Notes: a model not told the origin generated them from the letters alone. Positions 35,809 through 44,125 are shown, counted from the stretch's first letter. The stretch: DNA of 64,000 nucleotides from Onishia niordana (GCF_004798965.1 NZ_SDSD01000002.1:62001-126000), one strand, 5' to 3'. Program-made: numbers and translations.

Positions 35809-35843
35809 ATGACCGAACCAACAGCAATAGGCAGCTCAGCACA

Positions 35844-36029
35844 ATGGAAATTGAAGACATCCAGATCACTCGCGGTGGAACAGGCGGCTGCGACGTTAAA
35901 GCAGCTCAAGTCTATCCGAACGGGAATAGGCAGGACGTAGCCATTACCTTTACCGGCGACATCGTTACGGACATGAACGACGAACAGATTAAGGAGTACG
36001 CTAGAAAGGCACTGAGGGGGGGGGGATGA
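35844..36029 (+). CDS. Small hypothetical protein
   Basis: The 61-residue predicted soluble protein is not recognised. It begins MEIEDIQITRGGTGGCD, has beta-strand-like segments (DVAITFTGDIV) followed by an amphipathic helix (NDEQIKEYARKAL), and ends in a Gly run encoded by a nine-G tract that could be prone to slippage. Support comes from the extended -10 promoter just upstream and from coding-like composition; the Shine-Dalgarno is weak. It lies inside the tRNA-Ser-linked remnant, so a phage or moron gene is plausible. Confidence 0.45.
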   Translation: MEIEDIQITRGGTGGCDVKAAQVYPNGNRQDVAITFTGDIVTDMNDEQIKEYARKALRGGG

Positions 36030-36116
36030 AACCAAGTTGAGCTGATGCAAGTGGCAGTGGCATTTACTTCACTCGCCATGAGTGCAGCCGTGCCATGATG
36101 TGGTAAACACATGTGG

Positions 36117-36171
36117 TAAAAAAGAGAAATGGCATGTCTCCTAAGCTATTGATTAGCCTCAGAAACATGCC
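36117..36171 (-). terminator. Terminator of tRNA-Ser
   Basis: On the minus strand, 14 nt past the tRNA CCA, GGCATGT pairs with ACATGCC (36131-36137 with 36165-36171) and an imperfect inner stem continues. It is followed by a T-rich run (A's at 36117-36122 on the plus strand). Confidence 0.75.
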
Positions 36172-36184
36172 CTTCTTTATTCGG

Positions 36185-36272
36185 TGGCGGAGGGGGAGGG
36201 ATTCGAACCCTCGAAGCCTTTCGACTTACACACTTTCCAGGCGTGCTCCTTCGACCACTCGGACACCCCTCC
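36185..36272 (-). tRNA. tRNA-Ser (GGA)
   Basis: An 88-nt gene with encoded CCA. The acceptor stem GGAGGGG/CCCCTCC, discriminator G, anticodon loop CTGGAAA (anticodon GGA) in a 5-bp stem CACGC/GTGTG, long class II variable arm, and T arm GAGGG-TTCGAAT-CCCTC are all intact. Its 3' end borders the prophage remnant. Confidence 0.96.
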
Positions 36273-36325
36273 GCAATTTTTAGCTCTGCCGTGGGGGCTG
36301 CGCCTTCCGCGTCAGAACGGCGCAT

Positions 36326-36354
36326 ACTGTATCGAGATCAGGTATCGATTGCAA
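36326..36354 (-). promoter_or_regulatory. Promoter of tRNA-Ser
   Basis: On the minus strand, TTGCAA (36349-36354) and TACAGT (36326-36331) are separated by exactly 17 bp and followed by a GC-rich discriminator typical of stable-RNA promoters. Confidence 0.65.
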
Positions 36355-36381
36355 GTCAGCCCGCAAATTTTTCCAATCTCT

Positions 36382-36879
36382 TCAGGGCAATACCGCATAG
36401 TCGCCGCGAGCGGTAAGGCACAGGGTGTCGCCGCAATAGAGCTCTTGAAGCAGTGCGATGCGCCCCTTGCCACGACTTGTCAGTCGCTCAGCCAGAGCTG
36501 CTGGCCCCGCCGGGTCTTCCGGGCGGCACAGGATGCGATAGTCGCCGGTCACCGGCGCCTTGAAGCGCTGGCTGGCCTCGGCGACCACCACGTTTTGCTC
36601 ACGGCCCTGGGAGCGCAGCCAGAGCGTGACCCAGCTCCAGCCGATCATGGTGGTCTGGGCGGCAAGCGAGCCGCCAAAGCCGGTGCCCTTGTCGTTGAGG
36701 TTGGGGGCAAGCGACAGCGACCACACCAGTGTGTCGTCCTGCCAGTGCATACCCGTGATACCCAACTGCGGCACCAGCGGAATGGCCGCTTCTAGCCAGT
36801 CCCGAAAGGCGTTCAGGTCATCGCCCTGCCCCGCCGGCGGCAGCGGTAGGCGCGGATGCGGCACACCGGCCTGACGCAT
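36382..36879 (-). CDS. YiiD-C-type putative thioesterase
   Basis: The 165-residue single-domain hotdog-fold protein resembles the C-terminal thioesterase domain of YiiD (PF09500). The core pattern PNLNDKGTGFGGSLAAQTTM and the later FKAPVTGDYRILC strand are typical. The acyl substrate is unknown. It starts 3 nt after the stop of the nitroreductase gene, so the two form an operon. There is no N-terminal acetyltransferase domain as in E. coli YiiD. Confidence 0.82.
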   Translation of the reverse strand: MRQAGVPHPRLPLPPAGQGDDLNAFRDWLEAAIPLVPQLGITGMHWQDDTLVWSLSLAPNLNDKGTGFGGSLAAQTTMIGWSWVTLWLRSQGREQNVVVAEASQRFKAPVTGDYRILCRPEDPAGPAALAERLTSRGKGRIALLQELYCGDTLCLTARGDYAVLP

Positions 36880-36882
36880 GCT

Positions 36883-37443
36883 TCAACTCCAGCGCTCGAC
36901 GAAGTCAGCGGGATCACGGGCTGGCACCGGCTTTTGACGCCCACCCATCTGCCCCAGGTACAGGAAGGCGACAAGCTCGTCGTCCTCATCGAGCCCAAGC
37001 CCCTTCTTGACCGTAGGGTCGAAGGCATAGTGACCTGTGCGCCACATCGCGCCAAGCCCCAGGGCCTGCGCCGCCAACAGCATGCCATGGGCGGCACAAC
37101 CAGCAGAAAGCGACTGTTCGAGCGGGGGCACCTTGGGCAGGTCCGGGGTGATCTTGGCGACCACGGCGATGATCATCGGCGCCCGCAACGGTTTCTTGCG
37201 CGCGGCGTTCAGGGCGGCATCGTCGATATGCGGGTTGTTGTGAAACTCGGCCTCGGCGAACACCTCTCCGAGCCGCGTCAGGCCTTCGCCCGAGAACTCG
37301 ATGAAACGCCAGGGGGTGAGCTCCTTGTGATCAGGAGCACGCAGGGCAGCGCGGTAGATGGCATCCATCTGATCGGCGTCGGGCGCCGGACCTCGCAATT
37401 TGCCCATGGAGCTGCGTTCATGCAGCAGCGTCATCGCATCCAT
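36883..37443 (-). CDS. Nitroreductase-family protein (YdjA-like)
   Basis: A 186-residue FMN-dependent nitroreductase-fold oxidoreductase. Seen: RSSMGKLRGPAP near the N-terminus, where family members bind FMN phosphate (normally an RRS-type motif); APDHKELTPWRF; and the C-terminal LGLGAMWRTG and FLYLGQ segments of the YdjA subfamily. The physiological substrate is unknown. The ATG at 37443 follows AAGGAG; the longer frame adds 25 unsupported residues. It is co-transcribed with the downstream thioesterase gene. It lies 99 bp after queF on the same strand. Confidence 0.86.
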   Translation of the reverse strand: MDAMTLLHERSSMGKLRGPAPDADQMDAIYRAALRAPDHKELTPWRFIEFSGEGLTRLGEVFAEAEFHNNPHIDDAALNAARKKPLRAPMIIAVVAKITPDLPKVPPLEQSLSAGCAAHGMLLAAQALGLGAMWRTGHYAFDPTVKKGLGLDEDDELVAFLYLGQMGGRQKPVPARDPADFVERWS

Positions 37444-37542
37444 CCGGTTCTCCTTAGAGCAATGGGGTGGCTGGCAGCGCCACGCGTATTGCGTCGCACC
37501 CTGCCCGCCTACATGCATATAGCCTGACTGTACGCCAGGTGA

Positions 37543-38379
37543 CTATTGGCGCGCCAGACGCAGCGGCTCGGGCGGTCGCTCGCCGGACGTTGCCCGCCAG
37601 GGGCTGATATCCAGGCCGCCGCGACGCACGTAGCGGGCCAGCACCAGCAACCGCTCGGGGCGAGCACGGGCCATCAGGTCGGTGAAGATATGCTCGACGC
37701 AGTGCTCGTGGAAGTCCTGATGCTGACGATAGGACACCAGATACTTCAGTAGCCCCTCGCGATCGAGCCGCGGGCCGCGATAGCGAATCAACACGCTTCC
37801 CCAGTCAGGCTGACCGGTGACCGGGCAATTGGACTTGAGCAGGTGCGAGTGCAAGGTTTCCTCGACGATCTCTTCCCCGACCGCGAGCAAGGCGGGGTCG
37901 GGCGTATAGGCATCGATCGCCACATCGAGTTCGTCGATGCAGTCGCCGGGCAGGCGCTGGGTGGCCAGGGCCTGATCGTCGACGCCGAAGAGCTCAACCG
38001 AAGCCGGCGCCCCGGCAGCGGCGGCGAGATCCTTTTCGAGAGTGGCGATGACCTCCTCGCGGGAGGCGAATGACGTCTGGTTGAAGCTATTCAGGTACAA
38101 CTTCCAGGATTTCGACTCGATCAGATTCGGCGAGTCGGCGGGCAGGCGAAAGCGCGCCACGCCGACCACCGGCTTGCCGCGGGGCGTGAGCCAGGAGACC
38201 TCGAAGGCGTGCCACTCGTCCTCACCGTCAAATGGCAGGGCGTCTTCGCGGATGCCAAGCGGCGCGCGGTTAGCGGCCCGAGCGATCGGGTACAGCAAGG
38301 CCGGGTCGTAGCGATCCGGATAGGCGGACTCGCGCCCCAGCGGGGCCTCGGCGAGCGTCTCGGGGCGATCATGCGTCAT
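37543..38379 (-). CDS. queF: NADPH-dependent 7-cyano-7-deazaguanine reductase
   Basis: It reduces preQ0 to preQ1 in queuosine biosynthesis; cytosolic. At 278 residues it is the long bimodular YqfD/E. coli-type QueF. Seen: the NADPH-binding QueF motif ESKSWKLYLNS (88-98), the catalytic cysteine C185 in KSNCPVTGQPDWGS with the paired Asp D192, and FHEHCVEHIF, which recognises substrate. AGGAG precedes the ATG, which starts 2 nt after the ABC permease stop, so it is probably translated from the yadGH-like transcript. Confidence 0.95.
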   Translation of the reverse strand: MTHDRPETLAEAPLGRESAYPDRYDPALLYPIARAANRAPLGIREDALPFDGEDEWHAFEVSWLTPRGKPVVGVARFRLPADSPNLIESKSWKLYLNSFNQTSFASREEVIATLEKDLAAAAGAPASVELFGVDDQALATQRLPGDCIDELDVAIDAYTPDPALLAVGEEIVEETLHSHLLKSNCPVTGQPDWGSVLIRYRGPRLDREGLLKYLVSYRQHQDFHEHCVEHIFTDLMARARPERLLVLARYVRRGGLDISPWRATSGERPPEPLRLARQ

Positions 38380-38381
38380 GC

Positions 38382-39155
38382 TCAGCTCCTGATGCCTTTA
38401 CCGCGCTCGAGCATCCACAGGGCGATGGCGAACAGCACGGTAATGAAGGCGCAGATGGCGGCCAGTGCCCAGCCGACCGGAATATCGGAAACCCCCAGGA
38501 AACCATAACGGAAGACGTTGACCATATAGAGGATCGGGTTGAGCATCGACACGCCCTGCCAGAACTCCGGCAGCAGCGAGATCGAATAGAAGACCCCACC
38601 CAGATAGGTCAGCGGCGTGAGGATGAAGGTCGGCACGATGGAGATATCATCGAACTTCTTGCCGAGCAGCGCGTTGATGAAACCTCCGGCGGCGAACAAC
38701 GCGGCGGTCAACACGACGACAAGAACGGTCAGCACGGGATGCGCCACCTCGATACGGGTGAAGAACAGCGATACCCCGGTGACGATGATGCCAACGCCCA
38801 GGCCACGTGCCATGCCGCCGAGAATGAAGCCCGAAAGGATCACCCAATTGGGCATCGGAGAGACCATCATTTCCTCGATCGAGCGCTGGAACTTGTTAGA
38901 GAAGAAGCTCGAGGCCACGTTCGAATAGCTGTTGGTGATCACCGCCATCATGATCAGGCCAGGGACGATGAAGTCCATGTAGTCGTAACCATCCATCTCG
39001 CCGATTCGCGACCCGATCAGGTTGCCAAAGATGATGAAGTACATGGTCATGGTGATCGACGGCGGTAGCAGTGTCTGCGGCCAGATACGCGTAAAGCGGC
39101 GTACTTCCTTGCCGACCAGGGTCCACAGTGCCACGGCTATCTGCATGGGATTCAT
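38382..39155 (-). CDS. yadH: ABC-2-type transporter permease (YadH-like)
   Basis: A 257-residue inner-membrane permease with about six TM segments, like E. coli YadH. Seen: RIWPQTLLPPSITMTMYFIIFG at the N-terminus with its ABC-2 signature, the conserved YxxFIVPGLIMM stretch, and a C-terminal TPLTYLGGVFYS loop. Its start codon overlaps the ATPase gene end by 4 bp. The exported substrate is unknown. Confidence 0.9.
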   Translation of the reverse strand: MNPMQIAVALWTLVGKEVRRFTRIWPQTLLPPSITMTMYFIIFGNLIGSRIGEMDGYDYMDFIVPGLIMMAVITNSYSNVASSFFSNKFQRSIEEMMVSPMPNWVILSGFILGGMARGLGVGIIVTGVSLFFTRIEVAHPVLTVLVVVLTAALFAAGGFINALLGKKFDDISIVPTFILTPLTYLGGVFYSISLLPEFWQGVSMLNPILYMVNVFRYGFLGVSDIPVGWALAAICAFITVLFAIALWMLERGKGIRS

Positions 39156-40090
39156 TTCGCGGCCTCCGCGTTGGACTCTTCCACCATCGAGACAAACATT
39201 TCTTCCAGCCGGTTGGCCCGGTTGCGCATCGACACCACGGTCAGCCCCTTATCGGAGAGCTGTTGGAAGACGTCGTTGAGCCGCTGACCACGCTTGACCG
39301 AGACGGCCAGTTGGCTTGAGTCGACTTTCTCGATCTGGAAATCTTCAAGGGTCGGCACTTCGTTCACCTGTTCGGCCAGGTCGAGCAGGAAGGTTTCGGT
39401 ATTCAGTTGGCCGAGCAGCTCTCGCACACTGGTGTTCTTGACGATCTCGCCGTTATTGATGATCGCGATATTACGACACAGGCTCTCGGCTTCCTCGAGA
39501 TAGTGCGTGGTGAGGATAATGGTGGTGCCCTCCTCACGGTTGATGCGGCGCATGTAATCCCACATGGAGCGGCGCAGTTCGATGTCCACGCCAGCGGTAG
39601 GCTCATCGAGGATCAAGAGCTTGGGGCGATGGATGAGGGCACGAGCGATCATCAGACGACGCTTCATGCCGCCGGAGAGTGCACGAGCGCTGCCGTCACG
39701 CTTGTCCCAAAGGCCCAGATCCTTGAGCAGCTTCGCCGCACGGGGCTTGGCCTCGCGGTGAGACATGCCGTAGTAGCCGGCCTGGGCGAGAATGATGTCC
39801 TCGACCTTCTCGAACTGGTTGAAGTTGAACTCCTGGGGCACCACGCCGAGGTTGTACTTGGCGTGGGCGAAGTCCTTATCGATATCGATACCAAAGACCG
39901 ATACCTTACCGGCGCTCTTCTGCACCAGCGAGCAGACCACGCCGAGCGTAGTGGACTTGCCGGCCCCATTGGGACCCAATAACGCGAAAAAATCACCCTG
40001 CTGGACATCGAGATCGATGCCTTTCAAGGCATGAAAGCCGTTGCCGTACACCTTGGTCAGGCCACGGATCGACAGCGCCGGTTCAGCCAT
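39152..40090 (-). CDS. yadG: ABC transporter ATP-binding protein (YadG-like)
   Basis: The 312-residue ATPase pairs with the following permease. Seen: Walker A GPNGAGKST near residue 39; signature ALSGGMKRRLMIARAL; Walker B LLILDEPTAGVD; and the H-loop TTHYLEEAE, as in the DrrA/YadG exporter class. It is the first gene of a translationally linked yadG-yadH-queF set. Drug or lipid export is often suggested for this class, but the substrate is not known. Confidence 0.92.
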   Translation of the reverse strand: MAEPALSIRGLTKVYGNGFHALKGIDLDVQQGDFFALLGPNGAGKSTTLGVVCSLVQKSAGKVSVFGIDIDKDFAHAKYNLGVVPQEFNFNQFEKVEDIILAQAGYYGMSHREAKPRAAKLLKDLGLWDKRDGSARALSGGMKRRLMIARALIHRPKLLILDEPTAGVDIELRRSMWDYMRRINREEGTTIILTTHYLEEAESLCRNIAIINNGEIVKNTSVRELLGQLNTETFLLDLAEQVNEVPTLEDFQIEKVDSSQLAVSVKRGQRLNDVFQQLSDKGLTVVSMRNRANRLEEMFVSMVEESNAEAAK

Positions 40091-40280
40091 CAGGACACCT
40101 GTGAGATGGTTTAAAAAATTAGGACACTAAGGATAGGGGCGAGTGCTCAGAATTCAATGCCAGCGAACAAATAGACGTGCAGAGACGTATAAAAGAACAC
40201 AGATAAAATGCGGAGGGGGAAACTGCTGAGATTTTGCGGCTATCGAGTGTCGTGCGGATGACACCTAAGGAAGGAACGAT

Positions 40281-40355
40281 TGGAGCGGAAAAGGAGATTC
40301 GAACTCCCGACCCTCGCCTTGGCAAGGCGATGCTCTACCACTGAGCTATTTCCGC
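40281..40355 (-). tRNA. tRNA-Gly (GCC), copy 3 in transcription order
   Basis: A 75-nt gene with encoded CCA: acceptor GCGGAAA/TTTCCGC, anticodon loop with GCC inside CTTGCCAAG, intact T arm GGGAG-TTCGAAT-CTCC. Last gene of the array; 21 nt separate it from the preceding tRNA-Glu. Confidence 0.97.
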
Positions 40356-40376
40356 TTATCGTTGGGCGTTGCGAAG

Positions 40377-40452
40377 TGGCGTCCCATAGGGGGTTCGAAC
40401 CCCTGTCACTGCCGTGAAAGGGCAGTGTCCTGGACCACTAGACGAATGGGAC
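40377..40452 (-). tRNA. tRNA-Glu (TTC), copy 3 in transcription order
   Basis: A 76-nt gene with encoded CCA: acceptor GTCCCAT/ATGGGAC, anticodon loop CTTTCAC (TTC), T arm AGGGG-TTCGAAC-CCCCT. All stems are intact. Confidence 0.97.
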
Positions 40453-40455
40453 GCA

Positions 40456-40530
40456 TGGAGCGGAAAAGGAGATTCGAACTCCCGACCCTCGCCTTGGCAA
40501 GGCGATGCTCTACCACTGAGCTATTTCCGC
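40456..40530 (-). tRNA. tRNA-Gly (GCC), copy 2
   Basis: A 75-nt gene identical to the copy at 40281-40355, with anticodon GCC and encoded CCA; it ends 3 nt before the next tRNA-Glu. Confidence 0.97.
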
Positions 40531-40570
40531 ACATCTCACAAACGCTTTACTGCTTGTAGAATGATCGAAG

Positions 40571-40646
40571 TGGCGTCCCATAGGGGGTTCGAACCCCTGT
40601 CACTGCCGTGAAAGGGCAGTGTCCTGGACCACTAGACGAATGGGAC
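40571..40646 (-). tRNA. tRNA-Glu (TTC), copy 2
   Basis: A 76-nt gene identical to the copy at 40377-40452, with anticodon TTC and encoded CCA. Confidence 0.97.
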
Positions 40647-40649
40647 GCA

Positions 40650-40724
40650 TGGAGCGGAAAAGGAGATTCGAACTCCCGACCCTCGCCTTGGCAAGGCGAT
40701 GCTCTACCACTGAGCTATTTCCGC
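40650..40724 (-). tRNA. tRNA-Gly (GCC), copy 1
   Basis: A 75-nt gene identical to the other two tRNA-Gly copies, with anticodon GCC and encoded CCA. Confidence 0.97.
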
Positions 40725-40764
40725 ACATCTCACAAACGCTTTACTGCTTGTAGAATGATCGAAG

Positions 40765-40840
40765 TGGCGTCCCATAGGGGGTTCGAACCCCTGTCACTGC
40801 CGTGAAAGGGCAGTGTCCTGGACCACTAGACGAATGGGAC
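40765..40840 (-). tRNA. tRNA-Glu (TTC), copy 1, first of the array
   Basis: A 76-nt gene identical to the other two tRNA-Glu copies. Its 5' end is 28 bp downstream of the array promoter -10. Confidence 0.97.
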
Positions 40841-41244
40841 GTGGCAAGACCTCTTTAAGATGGCGCGTATGTTACTGAGCACACCGCACACTGTCAAGCG
40901 ACTGTTGTGCCGAGCGTTTGCCCATATACAGGCTACTCTTTAAGGCAGTTCAAGACAGTAATGAAGGCGCCGTGGGACGTCGTTAGGCATGATCAAGCAG
41001 TCGACAGGCGTGATGAGCTAGCCGTTAGTCATCGTGCAGACCAAGAGGCTACTGGAAATCGAGCCTTGATACCGCAAGAAGAATAGGGCAAATAATGACA
41101 TGGCCAAAGGCTTGCGCCGCGCGTTGTGAGACGACGGCCAGCAGTGGCACAGTAGGATCTGGGCATGGATGGCGCGCGTCGGCTGCGCTTCCAAACGACC
41201 GCCCTCGCCCGTAAGCGATCATTTCTGATATCGGAAGGTACGCC
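40841..41244. other. Intergenic region between the tRNA array and msrB
   Basis: It contains the tRNA array promoter (40869-40897). Nothing else is recognisable; the minus-strand frame overlapping 41029-41562 is antisense to msrB and unlike any family. Confidence 0.5.
40869..40897 (-). promoter_or_regulatory. Sigma-70 promoter of the tRNA array
   Basis: On the minus strand, a consensus -35 TTGACA (40892-40897) and TAACAT (40869-40874) are spaced by exactly 17 bp, followed by a GC-rich discriminator (ACGCGCC), as in stringently controlled stable-RNA promoters. Confidence 0.85.
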
Positions 41245-41646
41245 ATGCGCAAGAAGATTGAGAAAAGCGATGCCGAGTGGCGCAGCCAACTCAGCCCCGA
41301 GCAGTATCGCGTCACCCGGGAAAAAGGCACCGAACCTCCCTTTAGCGGTGATCATCAGGTCAGAGAAGCTCAAGGGATCTATCACTGCGTCTGCTGTCAC
41401 GCGCCACTGTTCGAAAACGAGCACAAGTTCGATGCCGGCTGCGGTTGGCCGAGTTTCGACCGCCCACTGGGTAAAGGCTCGGTAGAGGAGCATGACGACA
41501 CCAGCCACGGCATGCAGCGCACCGAAGTGGTGTGTTCGCACTGCGATGCCCACCTGGGCCATGTTTTCCCGGATGGCCCGCCGGAATCGACCGGCCTGCG
41601 TTACTGCATCAACTCGGTGGCCATCGACTTCAACCGAGACGAGTGA
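41245..41646 (+). CDS. msrB: Peptide-methionine (R)-S-oxide reductase
   Basis: It repairs methionine R-sulfoxide in proteins using thioredoxin; cytosolic. The 133 residues are standard for MsrB. Zinc is held by C48/C51 and C97/C100 (CVCC and CSHC), and the catalytic cysteine is C121 in [15 protein letters not shown] and [10 protein letters not shown] are signature strings. It appears to stand alone. Confidence 0.95.
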   Translation: MRKKIEKSDAEWRSQLSPEQYRVTREKGTEPPFSGDHQVREAQGIYHCVCCHAPLFENEHKFDAGCGWPSFDRPLGKGSVEEHDDTSHGMQRTEVVCSHCDAHLGHVFPDGPPESTGLRYCINSVAIDFNRDE

Positions 41647-41828
41647 GTCAAGCGACTCGCCGCCCTTCCCGCCTGAAACACATGATTCGCCATCGCTCCC
41701 CGTATGCAGCGAATCATGTGCGTCGTATCAAAGGCCAAATCGCACGCTCCTGCCCTTCCCCGCTGGCCCCAGCCGGCCGTCCATCTGCTAAGATGGTCGG
41801 CCGTTAGAAACGCGCAGGAGAAGAGGCC

Positions 41829-42800
41829 ATGCTGGGCTGGTACCCAGGACACATGAACAAGGCACGCCGCCAGATCACTGAGGCGCTGCCGGAAATCGAC
41901 GTGGTGCTGGAGGTGCTCGACGCCCGCCTGCCCTATTCCAGCGCCAACCCGATGCTGGCCGAACTCACCGAGCACAAGCCAGTGCTCAAGATCCTCTCGC
42001 GTGCCGACTTGGCCGACCCGGCGCGCACCCAGGAATGGGTGGCCTATTTCGATGCGCAGCCCGACACCCGAGCCCTGGCGGTAACCACCACCCAGACCCG
42101 CGAGCTCAAGCACATTCCCAAGCTTTGTCATGAGCTGGCCGGCGACGTGCGTGCCGACCGCGATGTGCGGGTGATGGTGATGGGCATTCCCAATGTCGGC
42201 AAGTCGACCCTGATCAATGGGCTCGCCAAGCGCAAGATCGCCAAGACCGGCAACGAACCGGCGGTGACCAAGCGTCAGCAGAAGGTGCGCATCGATGGCC
42301 GCGTGGCGCTGACCGACACGCCCGGGGTGCTATGGCCGAAGATCGAGGATCAGGCCAGTGCTCACCGACTGGCGGCCAGCGGCGCCATCCGCGATACCGC
42401 CATCGACTATCTGGACGTCGCCGTGGTCACCGCCGCCGAACTGGCCAAGCGCTACCCCGAGGCGCTGACCGGTCGCTACAAGCTCAAGGCGCTGCCGCCC
42501 TATCAGGGCAACGCCGCCGCCGACTCTGTCGAGGCCGATGGCCCTAAGCAGACCGACCTGCTGGCCGTGGCCGGCTTCGACGGCAACGCCATCGTGCGCG
42601 ACATCGCCGCCAAGCGCGGCGGTCTGCGCGCGGGCGGCGAAGTCGACCTGCACCGGGGCGCCGAGGTGCTGCTGCATGAACTGCGCGACGGCAAGCTGGG
42701 CCGGCTGACCCTCGAGACTCCAGCGGACATTCCACCGCCGCCGGAGCCTGAAGCCGATGACGCCGACAGTGAAGACGCGCAAGCCAACGCCGATTCCTGA
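41829..42800 (+). CDS. ylqF: Circularly permuted ribosome-biogenesis GTPase (YlqF/RbgA)
   Basis: The 323-residue GTPase has its motifs in permuted order: G4 first, then G1 GIPNVGKST (119-127) and G3 DTPG (163-166). It acts in late 50S assembly in characterised members (RbgA). The G4 motif reads SRAD (57-60) instead of NKxD, so nucleotide specificity may differ or tolerate this change. N-terminal MLGWYPGHMNKARR is the family hallmark. The acidic, proline-rich tail after about residue 295 is probably disordered. Confidence 0.92.
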   Translation: MLGWYPGHMNKARRQITEALPEIDVVLEVLDARLPYSSANPMLAELTEHKPVLKILSRADLADPARTQEWVAYFDAQPDTRALAVTTTQTRELKHIPKLCHELAGDVRADRDVRVMVMGIPNVGKSTLINGLAKRKIAKTGNEPAVTKRQQKVRIDGRVALTDTPGVLWPKIEDQASAHRLAASGAIRDTAIDYLDVAVVTAAELAKRYPEALTGRYKLKALPPYQGNAAADSVEADGPKQTDLLAVAGFDGNAIVRDIAAKRGGLRAGGEVDLHRGAEVLLHELRDGKLGRLTLETPADIPPPPEPEADDADSEDAQANADS

Positions 42801-42892
42801 CACCGTCAACGCGGCTGCGTAATGCGCCGACGATACGCGCGCCGGGCCCCGCGCAAGCGGGGCTACCCCTGGACACACTACCCGGACACCCC

Positions 42893-44125
42893 ATGGATAA
42901 CCCGACGTTCATCAACAAGTCCCATAAACTTCACAACGTCTGCTACGACATTCGCGGGCCGGTGCTCGACCACGCCAAGCGTCTCGAGGACGAAGGCCAG
43001 CGCATCCTCAAGCTCAACATCGGCAACCCGGCACCGTTCGGCTTCGAGGCACCGGAAGAAATCCTGCAGGACGTGATGCGCAACCTGCCCACCGCCCAGG
43101 GTTATTGCGATTCCAAGGGGCTCTACTCGGCACGCAAGGCGATCATGCAGGAATGCCAGCGCAAGCGGATTCCCGGCGTTGGCATCGAGGACATCTTCGT
43201 CGGTAATGGGGTTTCGGAGCTGATCGTGATGGCCATGCAGGCGCTGATCAACGACGGTGACGAGGTGTTGATTCCGGCGCCAGACTATCCGCTGTGGACC
43301 GCTGCCACCAATCTTTCAGGCGGCCGGGCGGTACATTATCGCTGCGACGAGCAGGCCGACTGGGCACCGGACATGGATGACATCCGCGCCAAGGTGACCA
43401 GCCACACCAAGGCCATCGTGGTGATCAATCCCAACAACCCCACCGGTGCCGTCTATCCCCCGGAAGTGACTCGCGAGCTACTGGAAATCGCCCGCGAGAA
43501 CAACCTGGTGGTGTTCTCCGATGAGATCTACGACAAGATCCTCTACGACGAGGTAGAGCATGTTTCCACCGGGGCGCTCGCCGGTGATGACCAGCTGGTG
43601 GTGACCATGAACGGTCTATCCAAGAGCTATCGCTGCGCGGGCTTTCGCTCCGGCTGGATGATTCTTTCCGGCAACGTTGCCAAGCAGCGTGCCGCCGACT
43701 TCATCCAGGGCCTGAACATGTTGGCCTCGATGCGCCTGTGCGCCAATGTTCCGGCCCAGCACGCCATTCAGACGGCTCTGGGGGGCTATCAGTCGATCAA
43801 CGACCTGGTCTTGCCCGGCGGGCGCCTCAAGGCACAGCGCGACATCACCGTCGAGAAACTCAACGACATCCCCGGCGTTTCCTGCACCACGCCCAAGGGC
43901 GCCCTCTACGCCTTCCCCAAGCTCGATCCCAAGGTGCACCCGATCGTCGATGACCAGAAGATGGTGCTGGACCTGTTGCTGCAGGAGAAGATTCTGCTGG
44001 TGCAGGGAACCGCCTTCAACTGGCCGGAACCGGATCACGTGCGCATCGTCACCCTGCCCTGGGCCGACCAGCTGGGAGATGCCCTGGAGCGCTTCGGTCG
44101 CTTCCTGTCGCGCTATCGTCAGTGA
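42893..44125 (+). CDS. alaA: Glutamate-pyruvate aminotransferase AlaA
   Basis: The 410-residue fold-type I PLP aminotransferase, like E. coli AlaA (YfbQ), transfers the amino group between glutamate and pyruvate to make alanine. Seen: N-terminal SHKLHNVCYDIRGPVLDHA, typical of AlaA; PNNPTGAVYP (180-189); the PLP lysine K244 in NGLSKSYRCAGFRSGW; and a closing arginine in HVRIVTLP. No clear Shine-Dalgarno precedes the ATG. It is followed by htpX in the same direction, as also seen in other gammaproteobacteria. Confidence 0.94.
   Translation: MDNPTFINKSHKLHNVCYDIRGPVLDHAKRLEDEGQRILKLNIGNPAPFGFEAPEEILQDVMRNLPTAQGYCDSKGLYSARKAIMQECQRKRIPGVGIEDIFVGNGVSELIVMAMQALINDGDEVLIPAPDYPLWTAATNLSGGRAVHYRCDEQADWAPDMDDIRAKVTSHTKAIVVINPNNPTGAVYPPEVTRELLEIARENNLVVFSDEIYDKILYDEVEHVSTGALAGDDQLVVTMNGLSKSYRCAGFRSGWMILSGNVAKQRAADFIQGLNMLASMRLCANVPAQHAIQTALGGYQSINDLVLPGGRLKAQRDITVEKLNDIPGVSCTTPKGALYAFPKLDPKVHPIVDDQKMVLDLLLQEKILLVQGTAFNWPEPDHVRIVTLPWADQLGDALERFGRFLSRYRQ

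Larger units (their letters stand above)
34294..36179. mobile_element. Decayed prophage remnant at tRNA-Ser
   Basis: Between the orphan membrane gene and tRNA-Ser lie broken pieces of a phage tail-sheath-like gene (34436-34678 and 35243-35668), unassignable sequence between them, and a small ORF with its own promoter. No integrase, capsid or replication gene remains. A hairpin at 34624-34644 (AAGCCCG/CGGGCTT) and the terminator at 35712-35736 may be old phage or host terminators. Position 3' of a tRNA-Ser gene is typical for integrative elements. Confidence 0.6.
40281..40840 (-). repeat. Triplicated tRNA-Glu/tRNA-Gly array
   Basis: Three Glu-Gly units repeat with a period of 194 bp. The tRNA copies are identical and the 40-nt spacers 40531-40570 and 40725-40764 are identical; only the last spacer (40356-40376) differs. 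Within a unit pair the Gly 3' end and next Glu 5' end are 3 nt apart, so they are processed from one precursor. Confidence 0.95.

Noticed and set aside
40362..40805. Short open frames across the tRNA array, two of them identical
   Set aside because: They are readings of tRNA sequence in the opposite strand and repeat because the tRNAs repeat.
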